Shown in pieces: positions 17,201-26,759 of a stretch of 64,000 nt of DNA. Below the pieces are notes generated by a model. The model did not search any database and was not told where the DNA came from. It worked only from the letters and a program-made list of their open reading frames with translations. Every line of letters begins with the position of its first letter. Position 1 is the first letter of the stretch. Origin of the DNA: Vibrio gazogenes (GTDB lineage Bacteria > Pseudomonadota > Gammaproteobacteria > Enterobacterales > Vibrionaceae); NCBI RefSeq assembly GCF_023920225.1, contig NZ_CP092587.1:1922001-1986000 (forward strand), read 5' to 3'. Both the position numbers and the translations under genes were made by a program.

Positions 17201-18799
17201 TCAATATAAATGTTTCTCTGTCGCCAACCCTCGGTACAGACTCCAACACATCAAAATCAGCACCAGTGTAAATGGTAGCCCGGTGGTTATCGCGCCGGCT
17301 TGCAGGGCTGTCAGTGCTTGATCACCACCGCCCAACAACAAGGCAATCGCAATCACCCCTTCCAGCGATGCCCATAGCACTCGCTGTGCCGTCGGGACAT
17401 CGGTTTTACCACCGGCAGTAATGCTATCGATCACCAACGACCCGGAGTCCGAAGATGTGACGAAAAACAGCAGTACCAACAGAATACCCAGTGCAGAGAG
17501 TAAAAATGTCATCGGCAAGTGATCAAACATCTGGAACATGGCTTTAGAAACATCACTGATCCCATTTGCAAGATCGCCCACACCATGCGTCACTTGCTCA
17601 AGGGCGGTTCCCCCCATAACGCTCATCCATAAAACCGTAACCAGCGTCGGGATCAGTAATACCGCTGTGATGAATTCGCGCACGGTGCGTCCTTTGGAAA
17701 CCTGTGCGATAAACATGCCGACAAACGGAGACCAAGAAACCCACCATGCCCAGTAGAACACGGTCCAGCCATGGAACCATTCGGTGTCTTGCCGCCCAAC
17801 CCAGTTAGACAATGGAATGAAGTTTTCGGCATAACCTTTGGCAATGGTGCCGACCGTCTGGAAAATCGACAGTGTCGGACCGACAATAATCACCAGAGCA
17901 ATCAAACCACCGGCCATCAGCATATTGATATTACTCAGGATTTTTACCCCACCGTCCAGTCCGCGAGAGACGGAAATAATCGCGATCAGGGTGACGACGA
18001 CAATAAACGCAATCTGAGTGCTGAGGCCATTACTAATCCCAAAGAGGTGACTGAGACCTCCGGCAGCTTGCTGCGCACCGAAACCTAAAGAGGTTGCCAG
18101 ACCAAAGATAGTCGCCAGCACAGCAAGAATATCAATGATGTTACCAAGTGTGCCCCAGCAACGTTTGCCGAAAATAGGATAAAAGACGGAGCGAATCGTC
18201 AGCGGTAATCCTTTGTTATAAGCAAAAAATGCCAGTGCCAGACCAACCACTGCATAGATAGCCCACGGATGTAGTCCCCAGTGGTACATGGTTGCACTAA
18301 GCGCCAATACCCGACCATCTTCAGTGCGCGGAGCAGCACCCAATGGCGTACCGTACCAATCCGTATAGTAAGCAACGGGTTCGGCAACACTCCAGAACAT
18401 CAAACCGATACCCATTCCGGCAGCAAATAGCATACTGAACCAAGATAGGGTTGAAAATTCCGGGGTGGCATCAACACCACCGAGACGGATTTTGCCGACG
18501 GGTAGGACCAACAATACCAAACAAAAGAGCACAAACAGGTTACAACCCGCCATAAATAACCAGTCAAAATGACTAATTGACCAGCCACGTGCTTGTGTCA
18601 GTACCGTTTTTGTCCCTTCGGGGAAAATCAGAGTGAGAATAATAAATAACAGTATCAAACCCACGCTGACACCAAATACGGGATTGTGAATGTCCAACCC
18701 CCAAATCTTAACGTTATCCTGCCCGGCACAATAATCAGTGTCATACTGAATCCGTGATACGGGTTTACGACGTTTTGGAGAACCTAATGTCGTTTTCAT
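17201..18799 (-). CDS. BCCT-family betaine/methylamine transporter
   Basis: The 532-residue protein is a 12-helix secondary transporter of the betaine-choline-carnitine family. It has the GMGIGLMFWSVAEPVAYY motif in TM3 and the Trp-rich WAWWVSWSPFVGMFIAQVSKGRT signature in TM8. I start it at the ATG at 18799, preceded by GAGGG, although a longer TTG-initiated frame exists. The Na+-motif family imports glycine betaine, dimethylglycine or related compounds. Its place as the last gene after etfB/etfA/dgcB/dgcA strongly suggests uptake of a substrate for that pathway. The N-terminal tail is short and basic and the C-terminal tail is short, unlike osmosensing BetP, which argues for nutrient uptake. 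Confidence 0.92.
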   Translation of the reverse strand: MKTTLGSPKRRKPVSRIQYDTDYCAGQDNVKIWGLDIHNPVFGVSVGLILLFIILTLIFPEGTKTVLTQARGWSISHFDWLFMAGCNLFVLFCLVLLVLPVGKIRLGGVDATPEFSTLSWFSMLFAAGMGIGLMFWSVAEPVAYYTDWYGTPLGAAPRTEDGRVLALSATMYHWGLHPWAIYAVVGLALAFFAYNKGLPLTIRSVFYPIFGKRCWGTLGNIIDILAVLATIFGLATSLGFGAQQAAGGLSHLFGISNGLSTQIAFIVVVTLIAIISVSRGLDGGVKILSNINMLMAGGLIALVIIVGPTLSIFQTVGTIAKGYAENFIPLSNWVGRQDTEWFHGWTVFYWAWWVSWSPFVGMFIAQVSKGRTVREFITAVLLIPTLVTVLWMSVMGGTALEQVTHGVGDLANGISDVSKAMFQMFDHLPMTFLLSALGILLVLLFFVTSSDSGSLVIDSITAGGKTDVPTAQRVLWASLEGVIAIALLLGGGDQALTALQAGAITTGLPFTLVLILMCWSLYRGLATEKHLY

Positions 18800-18880
18800 G
18801 CGATCCCTCATCAATACTGTCTGTCACGAGATGTGCAGACATTCGCTTTTCACCCTGTGAATTCCTTCCACTAGGGGCTG

Positions 18881-19678
18881 TTATTTTTGACGAATGACGC
18901 CTTCTTCAAGCAATACATCAAACACTGCCTTAGCCATCTCGCTGACTGGCTGATCTTTGATGACCTGCCCACCTGAAGACGTCGTTTTTGCAGTCGCAGC
19001 CTTGAATCGGTCTGCTGCCGTTTTGGCTTTCACCACTTTCAAACGTTTTACTTTCGCTTTCGCGGATGTTTCCTCCCAATTCATCCACTCATGATCGAGT
19101 GTCACACTATCGACCTTACTTACGTCAATTTGCGTACGGCGGGCAATGCCGAAGGCACTTTGCCTTGGCATTGGTGCCGCCATATCTACGCTGGCAACAA
19201 AAGGTAAAGAAACGCTCAAAGCACGTCTCTGCCCACGGGGCAAAGCCTGAAGCACTTTCGCCTGTCCGTTTTCAATCGAAAGGATTTCTGCAATCCCTAC
19301 GACAACCGGGCATTGAAGTTTTTGAGCGAGAAAAAAGGGTAACAATCCTGACGATTCGCCACTTTCGGCACGTGTCCCTGTCAGGATAATGTCTGGCATG
19401 TCTTGTTGCAGATATTGTGCTAATGTATCCACAGCATCTGCCTGAGGTTCCTGTGCCAGAACACGAATACGGGATAACCCCATACCGCTGTAATAACCAA
19501 GAGCCGGATGCGCCGGATCACCGGCATGAACCACTTCCAGTTCACTCTCGGGTAAATTCAACGCCAGCTCCACCGCTCTGGAATCGGTCATCGCTCGACG
19601 CGGACGGCCAGAGTCAGGATGGGCACCAATCGAGACCAGGGTTTTAACAACGAATGATTTGGCTGAACTAGGCTGCAT
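18881..19678 (-). CDS. etfB: Electron transfer flavoprotein beta-like subunit of dimethylglycine catabolism
   Basis: The 265-residue protein has the ETF beta fold (KTLVSIGAHPDSGRPRRAMTDSRAVELALNL; DIILTGTRAESGESSGLLPFFLAQKL; RGQRRALSVSLPFVASV). With the EtfA-like partner it should accept electrons from DgcA/DgcB and pass them toward the quinone pool. Its start overlaps the etfA stop by 11 bp. A basic, Ala-rich linker (AKVKRLKVVKAKTAADRFKAATAK) precedes the C-terminus. Gene order matches the Pseudomonas dgcA-dgcB-etf cluster. Confidence 0.88.
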   Translation of the reverse strand: MQPSSAKSFVVKTLVSIGAHPDSGRPRRAMTDSRAVELALNLPESELEVVHAGDPAHPALGYYSGMGLSRIRVLAQEPQADAVDTLAQYLQQDMPDIILTGTRAESGESSGLLPFFLAQKLQCPVVVGIAEILSIENGQAKVLQALPRGQRRALSVSLPFVASVDMAAPMPRQSAFGIARRTQIDVSKVDSVTLDHEWMNWEETSAKAKVKRLKVVKAKTAADRFKAATAKTTSSGGQVIKDQPVSEMAKAVFDVLLEEGVIRQK

Positions 19679-20906
19679 CCTTGAGCTCCTCTTTGTGGTG
19701 GTTCTCGATCAGTGAAATCAGCGCCGCCAGCAACTCATGACTATCGGCAATCACACTCAAATCAGCGCGCTTCACCATGTCACATCCGGAATCGGTATTG
19801 ACTGCAATTACTTTGTCACATCCGCCAATGCCTTGCAGATGCTGAATTGCGCCACTGATCCCCACCGCAATATAAACTCGGGCGGAGACCCAAGAGCCCG
19901 TTGCACCAACCTGTCTGGAACGCGGCATAAATCCATTGTCCACGGCGACACGGCTCGCGCCCTCAGTGGCACCGAGCATTTGGGCTGCCTGATGGAATAA
20001 TTCCCAATCATGAATACCGTTTCCGGCAGAAAGGATAAATTCGGCTTCGGTCAAAGGGACGGACTGCGGATCGATCGCAACCTGTCCCAGATCGGCAATC
20101 GTCGGCTGAATTGGTGTCGTGACCTCAAGTGTGACGGCTAGCGCCTCATGACGGGTTTCATCAATTTGTGGTGCGCACTCTTCTGCCAATAACAGGCATC
20201 GCGGCGTTGCACGTTTGATATCGCTCCGGCCACCGGCAGCACGGCAAACGGTCTGTTGCGAATTCACCTGCCACGCTTGGGTCGCGGGGCGTTCACCAAT
20301 CCGCGCCGTCAGGCGTGCGCCCAGCTCAAATCCACCGGAAATACTGTCCGGGAACAACCAGTGTTTCGGTGCATATTGCGCCTCAACCTGTTCGAGTGCG
20401 GCGACTTTCTGTTCCGGGCAATATCCGGTATAGATGTCATCCGCAAGATTTAGCAAACGGTCAACACCGGCGGTATCAAACTGGGTTTCACGGTGAATAC
20501 CAAAAACAACCGCCATCACAGCACCTGCACCACCGTGCTGCTGAACAAGCTGATGTGCCTGCCCGAGGACATCACGATCATGGCGGCTTAAACGGCCGCC
20601 CGGCATATCCGGTACAACCACAATGTAATAGTCAGGCTCGGCAACCGTATGTAACGGCAACTGAACTTCGGCTGAAGCGCCCTGAGAACGGACCGAAAAT
20701 GACGGGGCCCCACTGCCATGCAGGCGATCAATTCGCTTGAGACCATTCGGCCCGATAAAACCGACGCGGTGCGGATAGCGGCGCATGAGACCGCTCGGGC
20801 TTCTTTCCTCTGCCGGCTGCGTGACAAAGCTGTCATGTTGTGGATGAAGCCGATTGCGCATGATCCATTCAATGCGGCGATCACGGCGTACAATTATTTC
20901 ACTCAT
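19668..20906 (-). CDS. etfA: Electron transfer flavoprotein alpha-like subunit of dimethylglycine catabolism
   Basis: The 412-residue protein carries an extra N-terminal segment of about 80 residues (MSEIIVRRDRRIEWIMRN...) before the ETF alpha domain. The C-terminal FAD-binding region has SAGNGIHDWELFHQAAQMLGA, GASRVAVDNGFMPRSRQVGATG and VGISGAIQHLQGIGGCDKVIAVNTD, typical of ETF alpha. It pairs with EtfB to shuttle electrons from the dimethylglycine dehydrogenase system. It lies 9 bp after dgcB with an AGGGGAG ribosome-binding site and overlaps etfB. Confidence 0.9.
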   Translation of the reverse strand: MSEIIVRRDRRIEWIMRNRLHPQHDSFVTQPAEERSPSGLMRRYPHRVGFIGPNGLKRIDRLHGSGAPSFSVRSQGASAEVQLPLHTVAEPDYYIVVVPDMPGGRLSRHDRDVLGQAHQLVQQHGGAGAVMAVVFGIHRETQFDTAGVDRLLNLADDIYTGYCPEQKVAALEQVEAQYAPKHWLFPDSISGGFELGARLTARIGERPATQAWQVNSQQTVCRAAGGRSDIKRATPRCLLLAEECAPQIDETRHEALAVTLEVTTPIQPTIADLGQVAIDPQSVPLTEAEFILSAGNGIHDWELFHQAAQMLGATEGASRVAVDNGFMPRSRQVGATGSWVSARVYIAVGISGAIQHLQGIGGCDKVIAVNTDSGCDMVKRADLSVIADSHELLAALISLIENHHKEELKDAA

Positions 20907-20915
20907 AATTCTCCC

Positions 20916-22931
20916 CTACACCGTTACGGCCTGAGTATCCGGAGTCCATACACCGACATCTGCTGAATGGCTTTCACTTGCTTCAACACTTGTTTCAACA
21001 CTTATTTCAACATTTGTTTCAACATTTGTTTCAAGTAGTGCTTCGGCAACCAACTCAGCGATATCTTTCACTTCAGGCCTTGGCTCAACCACTCCTTCAA
21101 GCATGGCTGTACACTGTTGACAACCGACAGCGACCAGTTCTGCGCCGGTTTCACGAATGTCATCCATACGCATGTCTGCAATCCGGCGTTCTCCGGGAAT
21201 ATCGGTGATCGGGGCTCCGCCACCGCCACCGCAGCAGCGAGAGCGGAAACCGGAACGCACCATCTCACTCACTTCAATGCCCAGCTGTGCCAGAACTGCG
21301 CGGGGAGAATCATATTCACCGTTATAACGTCCCAGATAACACGGGTCATGGTAAGTGACTTTGCCACCCTGATAAGGGCGTAAGTGAATCAGACCTTTCT
21401 CAACCAGTTGATTGATAAACGTGGTGTGATGCCAGACCTGATATTGTGGTGACTGTCCTGCCGGATAAAGATCCGGGTACTCGTTTTTCAGACAGTGGAA
21501 TGCATGTGGATCGGTCGTGACGATACAGCTGAATTCATATTTTTCCAGCGTTTCAATATTGCGGCGAGCCAGACGCTGGAAGGTTACATCATCCCCTAAG
21601 CGGCGGGCGACATCCCCACTGTCCAGCTCTTCATCACCGAGAATAGCGACATCGATTTTGGCAGCTTTCAGGATCTGCACGAAAGATTTGAGAATCCGCT
21701 GACTGCGCATATCAAACGCACCATCAGAGACCCAGAACAGTACATCCGCTCTTTTGACATCAGACATCAGATTCAATGACTGATCCGCAGCCCAGTGCGA
21801 ACGACGCTGTGGTGCATAACCGCTTGGGTTGTCGGTATAGATCAGGTTTTCCAGCACCTCGACACCTTTTTCGGGCGTCTGTCCTTTTTCCAGAGTCAGG
21901 AAACGTCGCATATCAACAATGGCATCGACATGCTCAATCATCATCGGACATTCTTCGACACAGGCCCGGCAAGTGGTACAAGACCACAATGTTTCTGAGT
22001 TCAGTACGCCACCGACAATCGGTTGATGCGGGTCGCCTTTGGCGTGACCGACCTCCTTGCCCGGATACGGGCTACCGGCATAATGCTGGTCAGTCCCACC
22101 AGCCAATCCGACCACCATATCCTGAATCAGTTTTTTCGGGTTCAACGGCTGACCGGCAGCAAATGCGGGACACATCGCTTCACACTTACCGCACTGAACA
22201 CAGGCGTCAAAGCCCAGTAGCTGATTCCATTTAAAATCGGATGGGTGCTCAACACCGAGTTTGTCGGCGTCAAGATCAACGGGTTTCAGGCCGGTTGACC
22301 GTCCACCGCCGAAACGTTCCGGTCTGCGGTGAAATGCTAAATGCAACGCACCGGCAAAGGCGTGCTTCATCGGCCCGCCCCAGCCCATACCGAAAAACAT
22401 TTCTCCCATCCCCCAGACAATGGCAACCAATAACACGGTGACGATAGCCCAGTGGCTAAATTGTTCTGGCAGTACACCCGAGACCGGGAGCGTCACAAGA
22501 AAGAAACTGACGGAAAACATCAGTAAGCTCTTCGGCAAACGCATCCATGGCCCTTTCGATAACCTCGAAGGCGGGTTCAAACGACGGCGGAACACAAACA
22601 GCGCACCGGTAAACATCAGCGCCAGAGAAGCCAGTAACAGATAGGAAAGAATTTCTTTGGCAACCCCAAAGACGTGTACAGCAAAAATGAGCAGCACCGA
22701 CAGGACAAATCCGCCCGCCGTTGCAACGTGGGTGTTGGACATGACTTTGTCGCGGGCAACCACATGGTGCAGATCAACCAGATAACGCCGGGGCATCGCC
22801 ATTAATCCACCGATGATAGCAACCGAAGATGCCTGTCCCCGCAACCACATACGGACTCGCCGGACCATCCCGAGAACCGCCAGCGTACTGGCGGTCACGA
22901 CTAAAATGGGAAGCAACCATTCAAGGTTCAT
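20916..22931 (-). CDS. dgcB: DgcB, membrane iron-sulfur protein of dimethylglycine catabolism
   Basis: I start this 671-residue protein at MNLEWLLPILVV, preceded by AAGGAGGTG, rather than at an upstream ATG inside dgcA. About six hydrophobic segments in the first 230 residues are followed by two 4Fe-4S motifs (CVQCGKCEAMCP and CTTCRACVEECP). Two CCG-type heterodisulfide-reductase-like domains come next (YHDPCYLGRYNG... RSRCCGGGGGAP). It probably links DgcA and EtfAB electron flow to the membrane. The extreme C-terminus is a low-complexity ETNVETNVEISVETSVE tract encoded by 12-bp tandem repeats. Confidence 0.9.
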   Translation of the reverse strand: MNLEWLLPILVVTASTLAVLGMVRRVRMWLRGQASSVAIIGGLMAMPRRYLVDLHHVVARDKVMSNTHVATAGGFVLSVLLIFAVHVFGVAKEILSYLLLASLALMFTGALFVFRRRLNPPSRLSKGPWMRLPKSLLMFSVSFFLVTLPVSGVLPEQFSHWAIVTVLLVAIVWGMGEMFFGMGWGGPMKHAFAGALHLAFHRRPERFGGGRSTGLKPVDLDADKLGVEHPSDFKWNQLLGFDACVQCGKCEAMCPAFAAGQPLNPKKLIQDMVVGLAGGTDQHYAGSPYPGKEVGHAKGDPHQPIVGGVLNSETLWSCTTCRACVEECPMMIEHVDAIVDMRRFLTLEKGQTPEKGVEVLENLIYTDNPSGYAPQRRSHWAADQSLNLMSDVKRADVLFWVSDGAFDMRSQRILKSFVQILKAAKIDVAILGDEELDSGDVARRLGDDVTFQRLARRNIETLEKYEFSCIVTTDPHAFHCLKNEYPDLYPAGQSPQYQVWHHTTFINQLVEKGLIHLRPYQGGKVTYHDPCYLGRYNGEYDSPRAVLAQLGIEVSEMVRSGFRSRCCGGGGGAPITDIPGERRIADMRMDDIRETGAELVAVGCQQCTAMLEGVVEPRPEVKDIAELVAEALLETNVETNVEISVETSVEASESHSADVGVWTPDTQAVTV
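20982..21041. repeat. 12-bp in-frame tandem repeats in the 3' end of dgcB
   Basis: Four to five units related to TTCAACACTTGT (plus strand) lie head to tail and encode ETNV/EISV/ETSV tetrapeptides near the DgcB C-terminus. Because units are 12 bp, gain or loss changes length by four residues without shifting the frame. Confidence 0.85.
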
Positions 22932-22941
22932 AGGCACCTCC

Positions 22942-25005
22942 TTAGAGATCTTTACACAGACGTAATGCGTCGTAGATCGCAGCGTGGGCGTTACGTTGTG
23001 ACACACAATCTCCCAAACGCCACAGAATCATGCCCTTGTCATCCGCAGATAACACTGGCTGCGGTGCGGAGGCAAACAGCGCTTCATTATCAACCTGACC
23101 TTTGTTGATCGATTCCGCTTTCAGCTCGTAGTACAGCGCTTCATTCGGGCGGACACCATTTTCAACGACGATCTGATCGACAACGCGCTCCTCTTGCTGG
23201 CCGGTATACTCATTTTCCAGTAACGCAATCAGGTTATCCCCTTCACGGTAGACTTTTTCGAGCATCAGATCAGAGGTCATGATGACTTCTTTTTCATACA
23301 AACTGCGGTAATAAGTCGGGAAGGTTGTACCACCGATGCCGACTCCCGGTTTGATGTCATCTGTCACCAATTCAACCATTGCGCCTTTCGACGCCAAATA
23401 ATCCGCGACCGACATGCCGGAGAACTCACAAATGGTGTCATAAACCAACACATTTTTACCCGGCTCAACGGTTCCGTTGAGAATATCCCAACTCGAAACA
23501 ACCAAGCCTTCTTCTGCTCCCCATGCTGGGTTTTGGTCGATAAACGGACGGCCGCCGGTTGCCAGAATACAAACATCCGGATTCATTTCACGAACTACTT
23601 CCGCACTGGCACTGGTATTGAGAATAATTTCAACCCCTAAACGATCCAGCTCCATCGCCAGCCAGCGGGTAATCCCGGCCATTTGATCACGCTGTGGTGC
23701 TTTCGCAGCAATGGTAATCTGTCCGCCCAGCGCCTCACCTTTTTCGATCAGCGTCACTTGGTGGCCACGCTCTGCCGCCACCCTTGCAGCTTCAAGCCCA
23801 CCGGGACCACCTCCGATCACCAAAACTTTACGGACGGGGCCGGTGGTTTTTTCAATAATATGCGGCATCCCCATATATTCACGGGATGTCGCTGCGTTTT
23901 GAATACACAGGACGTCTAATCCCATATATTGACGGTCGATACAGTAGTTTGCTCCGACACACTGACGGATCTGATCGACCTGATTCAGTTTGATTTTGGC
24001 AATCAGATGCGGATCGGCAATATGCGCACGGGTCATCCCGACGAAATCGACATAGCCGCCTTCCAGAATACGTTTCGCCTGATTCGGGTCTTTAATGTTC
24101 TGTGCGTGAATCACCGGTACCGAAACCACCTCTTTAATGCCAGCCGCCAAATGAAGAAACGGCTCTGGCGGATAACTCATATTCGGAATAACGTTGGCCA
24201 GCGTGTTGTGCGTATCACAGCCGGATCCGACCACACCGAAGTAATCCACCATGTTCGTGGCATCATAGTAAGCGGCGATTTTTTTCATCTCTTCGTGATC
24301 AAGGCCGTCCGGATGGAATTCATCACCGGTAATCCGCATCCCGACTACAAAGTCAGGGCCAACCGCTTCGCGGACGGCTTTCAACACTTCCATACCGAAG
24401 CGCATCCGGTTTTCAAACGTTCCGCCCCATTGGTCAGTCCGTTTGTTGACCCGGGGAGACCAGAACTGATCAATCATATGCTGGTGAACCGCAGAAAGCT
24501 CGACACCATCCAGACCACCTTCTTTTGCCCGTACCGCGGCTTTGGCGAAATCACCAACGATGCGCCAGATCTCTTCTTCTTCAATGGTTTTACAGGTGGC
24601 GCGGTGAACCGGTTCACGGATACCTGACGGTGACATGAGACTCGGCCAGTTTTCACCGTCCCAGCGCGAACGCCGTCCCATATGAGTAATCTGAATCATG
24701 ATTTTACCGCCATGCTTATGAACGGCATCGGCAAGATTCTGGAAATGAGGAATGATTCTGTCTGTTGAAAGATTGACCGAACTCCACCAACTTTGTGGGC
24801 TGTCGATAGAAACCACACTCGAACCGCCACAAATACAAAGACCACAGCCGCCTTTGGCTTTCTCTTCATAATATTTGACATAACGATCCGTTGTCATACC
24901 GCCGTCGGTTGCGTACACCTCGGCGTGAGCGGTACTGACGATGCGGTTACGAATCGTCAGATGATTGATTTTTAATGGTTGGAACAGAATATCAAACTGA
25001 GACAT
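22942..25005 (-). CDS. dgcA: DgcA, FMN/FAD dimethylglycine dehydrogenase-type oxidoreductase
   Basis: The 687-residue protein is built like trimethylamine dehydrogenase. An FMN-binding TIM barrel (about 1-370; FDILFQPLKINHLTIRNRIV, VHAQNIKDPNQAKRILEGG) is followed by a CVGANYC-x11-C 4Fe-4S motif. Next comes an FAD/NAD-binding part with VLVIGGGPGGLEAARVAAERGHQVTLIEKG. In Pseudomonas the orthologue demethylates dimethylglycine to sarcosine, giving electrons to the associated ETF. The gene is 10 bp upstream of dgcB and preceded by a long intercistronic hairpin. Substrate is inferred from the family and the neighbouring sarcosine and serine genes. Confidence 0.92.
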   Translation of the reverse strand: MSQFDILFQPLKINHLTIRNRIVSTAHAEVYATDGGMTTDRYVKYYEEKAKGGCGLCICGGSSVVSIDSPQSWWSSVNLSTDRIIPHFQNLADAVHKHGGKIMIQITHMGRRSRWDGENWPSLMSPSGIREPVHRATCKTIEEEEIWRIVGDFAKAAVRAKEGGLDGVELSAVHQHMIDQFWSPRVNKRTDQWGGTFENRMRFGMEVLKAVREAVGPDFVVGMRITGDEFHPDGLDHEEMKKIAAYYDATNMVDYFGVVGSGCDTHNTLANVIPNMSYPPEPFLHLAAGIKEVVSVPVIHAQNIKDPNQAKRILEGGYVDFVGMTRAHIADPHLIAKIKLNQVDQIRQCVGANYCIDRQYMGLDVLCIQNAATSREYMGMPHIIEKTTGPVRKVLVIGGGPGGLEAARVAAERGHQVTLIEKGEALGGQITIAAKAPQRDQMAGITRWLAMELDRLGVEIILNTSASAEVVREMNPDVCILATGGRPFIDQNPAWGAEEGLVVSSWDILNGTVEPGKNVLVYDTICEFSGMSVADYLASKGAMVELVTDDIKPGVGIGGTTFPTYYRSLYEKEVIMTSDLMLEKVYREGDNLIALLENEYTGQQEERVVDQIVVENGVRPNEALYYELKAESINKGQVDNEALFASAPQPVLSADDKGMILWRLGDCVSQRNAHAAIYDALRLCKDL

Positions 25006-25020
25006 GCTTCACCTCTATAC

Positions 25021-25048
25021 CAGCCTTATCTCCGACCGGATAAGGCTG
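25021..25048. other. Intercistronic hairpin between the DUF5943 gene and dgcA
   Basis: CAGCCTTATC and GATAAGGCTG form a perfect 10-bp stem around an 8-base loop. No T run follows on the minus strand, so it is more likely an mRNA processing or stabilising element than a terminator. Confidence 0.6.
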
Positions 25049-25103
25049 TCTTCCTTGACGAATACTTTTTAGTAATCAGTATTTTTTGTATTTGTATGTG
25101 TTA

Positions 25104-25637
25104 TCAGGCGACCGGCGAGACTGCGAAGATGCCGTAGTCACACCCATCTTCTGCTGCACTCTGAACCTGTTCTGCCTGAGTTTGTACGGTGTACCCCAGA
25201 CTTTGGGCGATTTGGTCAATCGCACCGGCAAACCAACCGGTGAACATGTAATCAACTTTGCGGTTCACTTTGCCGTACTGATAAACAAATGCGGAATTGT
25301 CCAGACGTACTCGGGCGCTTCCCTCGGCAATATTTAAATGCTCGATAGTGAAAATGCCCCAGCCACGTTGAGATAATCGATTCATATAGTGTTCGAAGAC
25401 GGCATCTCCTTCGATACCATGAGCTTCCGCTTCTTTTTCACACCAGTAGTAAGCCGATTTGTAACCTGCTTTGTAGAGGATTTGTGCATAACGCTCAGCA
25501 CCCATTTCTTCTTCAATCGCCATATGGTTGTTGACGAAGAAATGACGAGGGACATAAAGCATTGGCAGTGCGTCGGTTGTCCAGACACCGGTCTCATCAT
25601 CAACCAGTATTGGCATTTCAGGTGCGTGTACTCCCAT
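25104..25637 (-). CDS. DUF5943-like protein of the dimethylglycine cluster
   Basis: The 177-residue protein begins MGVHAPEMPILVDDETGVWTTDALPMLYVPRHFFVNNH. It appears related to the conserved protein that lies next to dgcA in Pseudomonas (PA5397 position; DUF5943 as I recall). The middle (YKAGYKSAYYWCEKEAEAHG) and end (NRKVDYMFTGWFAGAIDQIAQSLG) recall small-molecule-binding V4R-type domains. It has no membrane segment. It lies between the dipeptidase gene and dgcA on the same strand, suggesting a shared transcript. Biochemical role is unknown. Confidence 0.75.
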   Translation of the reverse strand: MGVHAPEMPILVDDETGVWTTDALPMLYVPRHFFVNNHMAIEEEMGAERYAQILYKAGYKSAYYWCEKEAEAHGIEGDAVFEHYMNRLSQRGWGIFTIEHLNIAEGSARVRLDNSAFVYQYGKVNRKVDYMFTGWFAGAIDQIAQSLGYTVQTQAEQVQSAAEDGCDYGIFAVSPVA

Positions 25638-25682
25638 TTCGGATTCTCCTTTTTATTTGCTGTTCAACGCCATAAAGGTGGT

Positions 25683-26660
25683 TTATTCACCCCACACGTC
25701 ACCTAAAACACGAAGCCAGTTTTCGCCCATAATTTTCCGGACTTGCGTCTCAGTAAAACCATGCCGTAACAGCGCGTCAGTCAAGTTAGGAAACTCACCA
25801 AGGGTACGAATACCTTCCGGGTTGATAATCTCGCCAAAGTTAGTCAGGCGACGGGCGTAGCCCTTGTCGTGAGTTAACCATTCAAAAAAGGGCTGGCCAT
25901 GACCTTGCGTAAAATCGGTCCCGATGCCGATTTGATCCTCGCCAACCAAATTGAATATATAAGCAATTGCTTCCACGTAATCTTCAATGGTTGAATGAAT
26001 GCCGTTTTTCAAAAACGGTGCAAACATCGTGACACCGACAAAACCACCGTGATCAGCGATGAACTTCAGTTCCTGATCTGATTTATTCCGTGGATGATCT
26101 TTGAGTCCGCTGGGCAGGCAGTGGGAGTAACAGACAGGTTTTTTCGACGCGAGAATCACTTCTTCTGAAGTTTTTGCGCCAACATGAGACAGGTCACACA
26201 TCACCCCGACACGATTCATTTCCGCCACGATTTCATGACCGAAACCGGATAAGCCACCGTCACGTTCGTAACAGCCGGTTCCCACGAGGTTTTGCGTGTT
26301 GTAACACATCTGAACCACCCCAACCCCTAAATCTTTGAAGACTTGTACGTAGCCAAGCTGGTCTTCATAGGCATTCGCATTCTGGAAACCCATCATGACA
26401 CCGGTTTTTCCTTCCTGCTTCGCCCGACGAATGTCGTCGGTGGTATGTACTTTGGTCACAATATCGCTGTTTGCTTCAATCAAATTGTTCATTTCGACGA
26501 TGTTGTTGACTGTATTCTGGAAGCCTTCCCAGACTGATACCGTACAATTTGCCGTCGTGATTCCGCCTTTGCGCATATCTTCAAATAAATCACGATCCCA
26601 TTTTGCTATCACAAGTCCGTCGATAACGATCGCATCATCATGCAATTCTCTTGAGTCCAT
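25683..26660 (-). CDS. Membrane dipeptidase-family (peptidase M19) hydrolase
   Basis: The 325-residue protein has the renal dipeptidase pattern. An N-terminal DDAIVIDGL replaces the usual DxHxD-type metal motif, followed by VTKVHTTDDIRRAKQEGKTGVMMGFQNA, GVMCDLSHVGAKTSEEVI and YSHCLPSGLKDHPRN, and GIGTDFTQGHG near the end. The N-terminal metal-binding HxD looks altered (DGLVIAKWDRD), so activity may be unusual. An orthologue is the first gene of the dgc cluster in Pseudomonas (PA5396 position). It is the promoter-proximal gene here, 45 bp before the DUF5943 gene. Its substrate in methylamine catabolism is not known to me. Confidence 0.85.
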   Translation of the reverse strand: MDSRELHDDAIVIDGLVIAKWDRDLFEDMRKGGITTANCTVSVWEGFQNTVNNIVEMNNLIEANSDIVTKVHTTDDIRRAKQEGKTGVMMGFQNANAYEDQLGYVQVFKDLGVGVVQMCYNTQNLVGTGCYERDGGLSGFGHEIVAEMNRVGVMCDLSHVGAKTSEEVILASKKPVCYSHCLPSGLKDHPRNKSDQELKFIADHGGFVGVTMFAPFLKNGIHSTIEDYVEAIAYIFNLVGEDQIGIGTDFTQGHGQPFFEWLTHDKGYARRLTNFGEIINPEGIRTLGEFPNLTDALLRHGFTETQVRKIMGENWLRVLGDVWGE

Positions 26661-26759
26661 TTTTTCACCTGATTCATTTCACTGTGAGCTTGGTATCCAG
26701 AATAGGTATTCCTGCCGCTGAGTAGTGTTCTGAAAACGTCACTCAGAACACCTTTTGCG

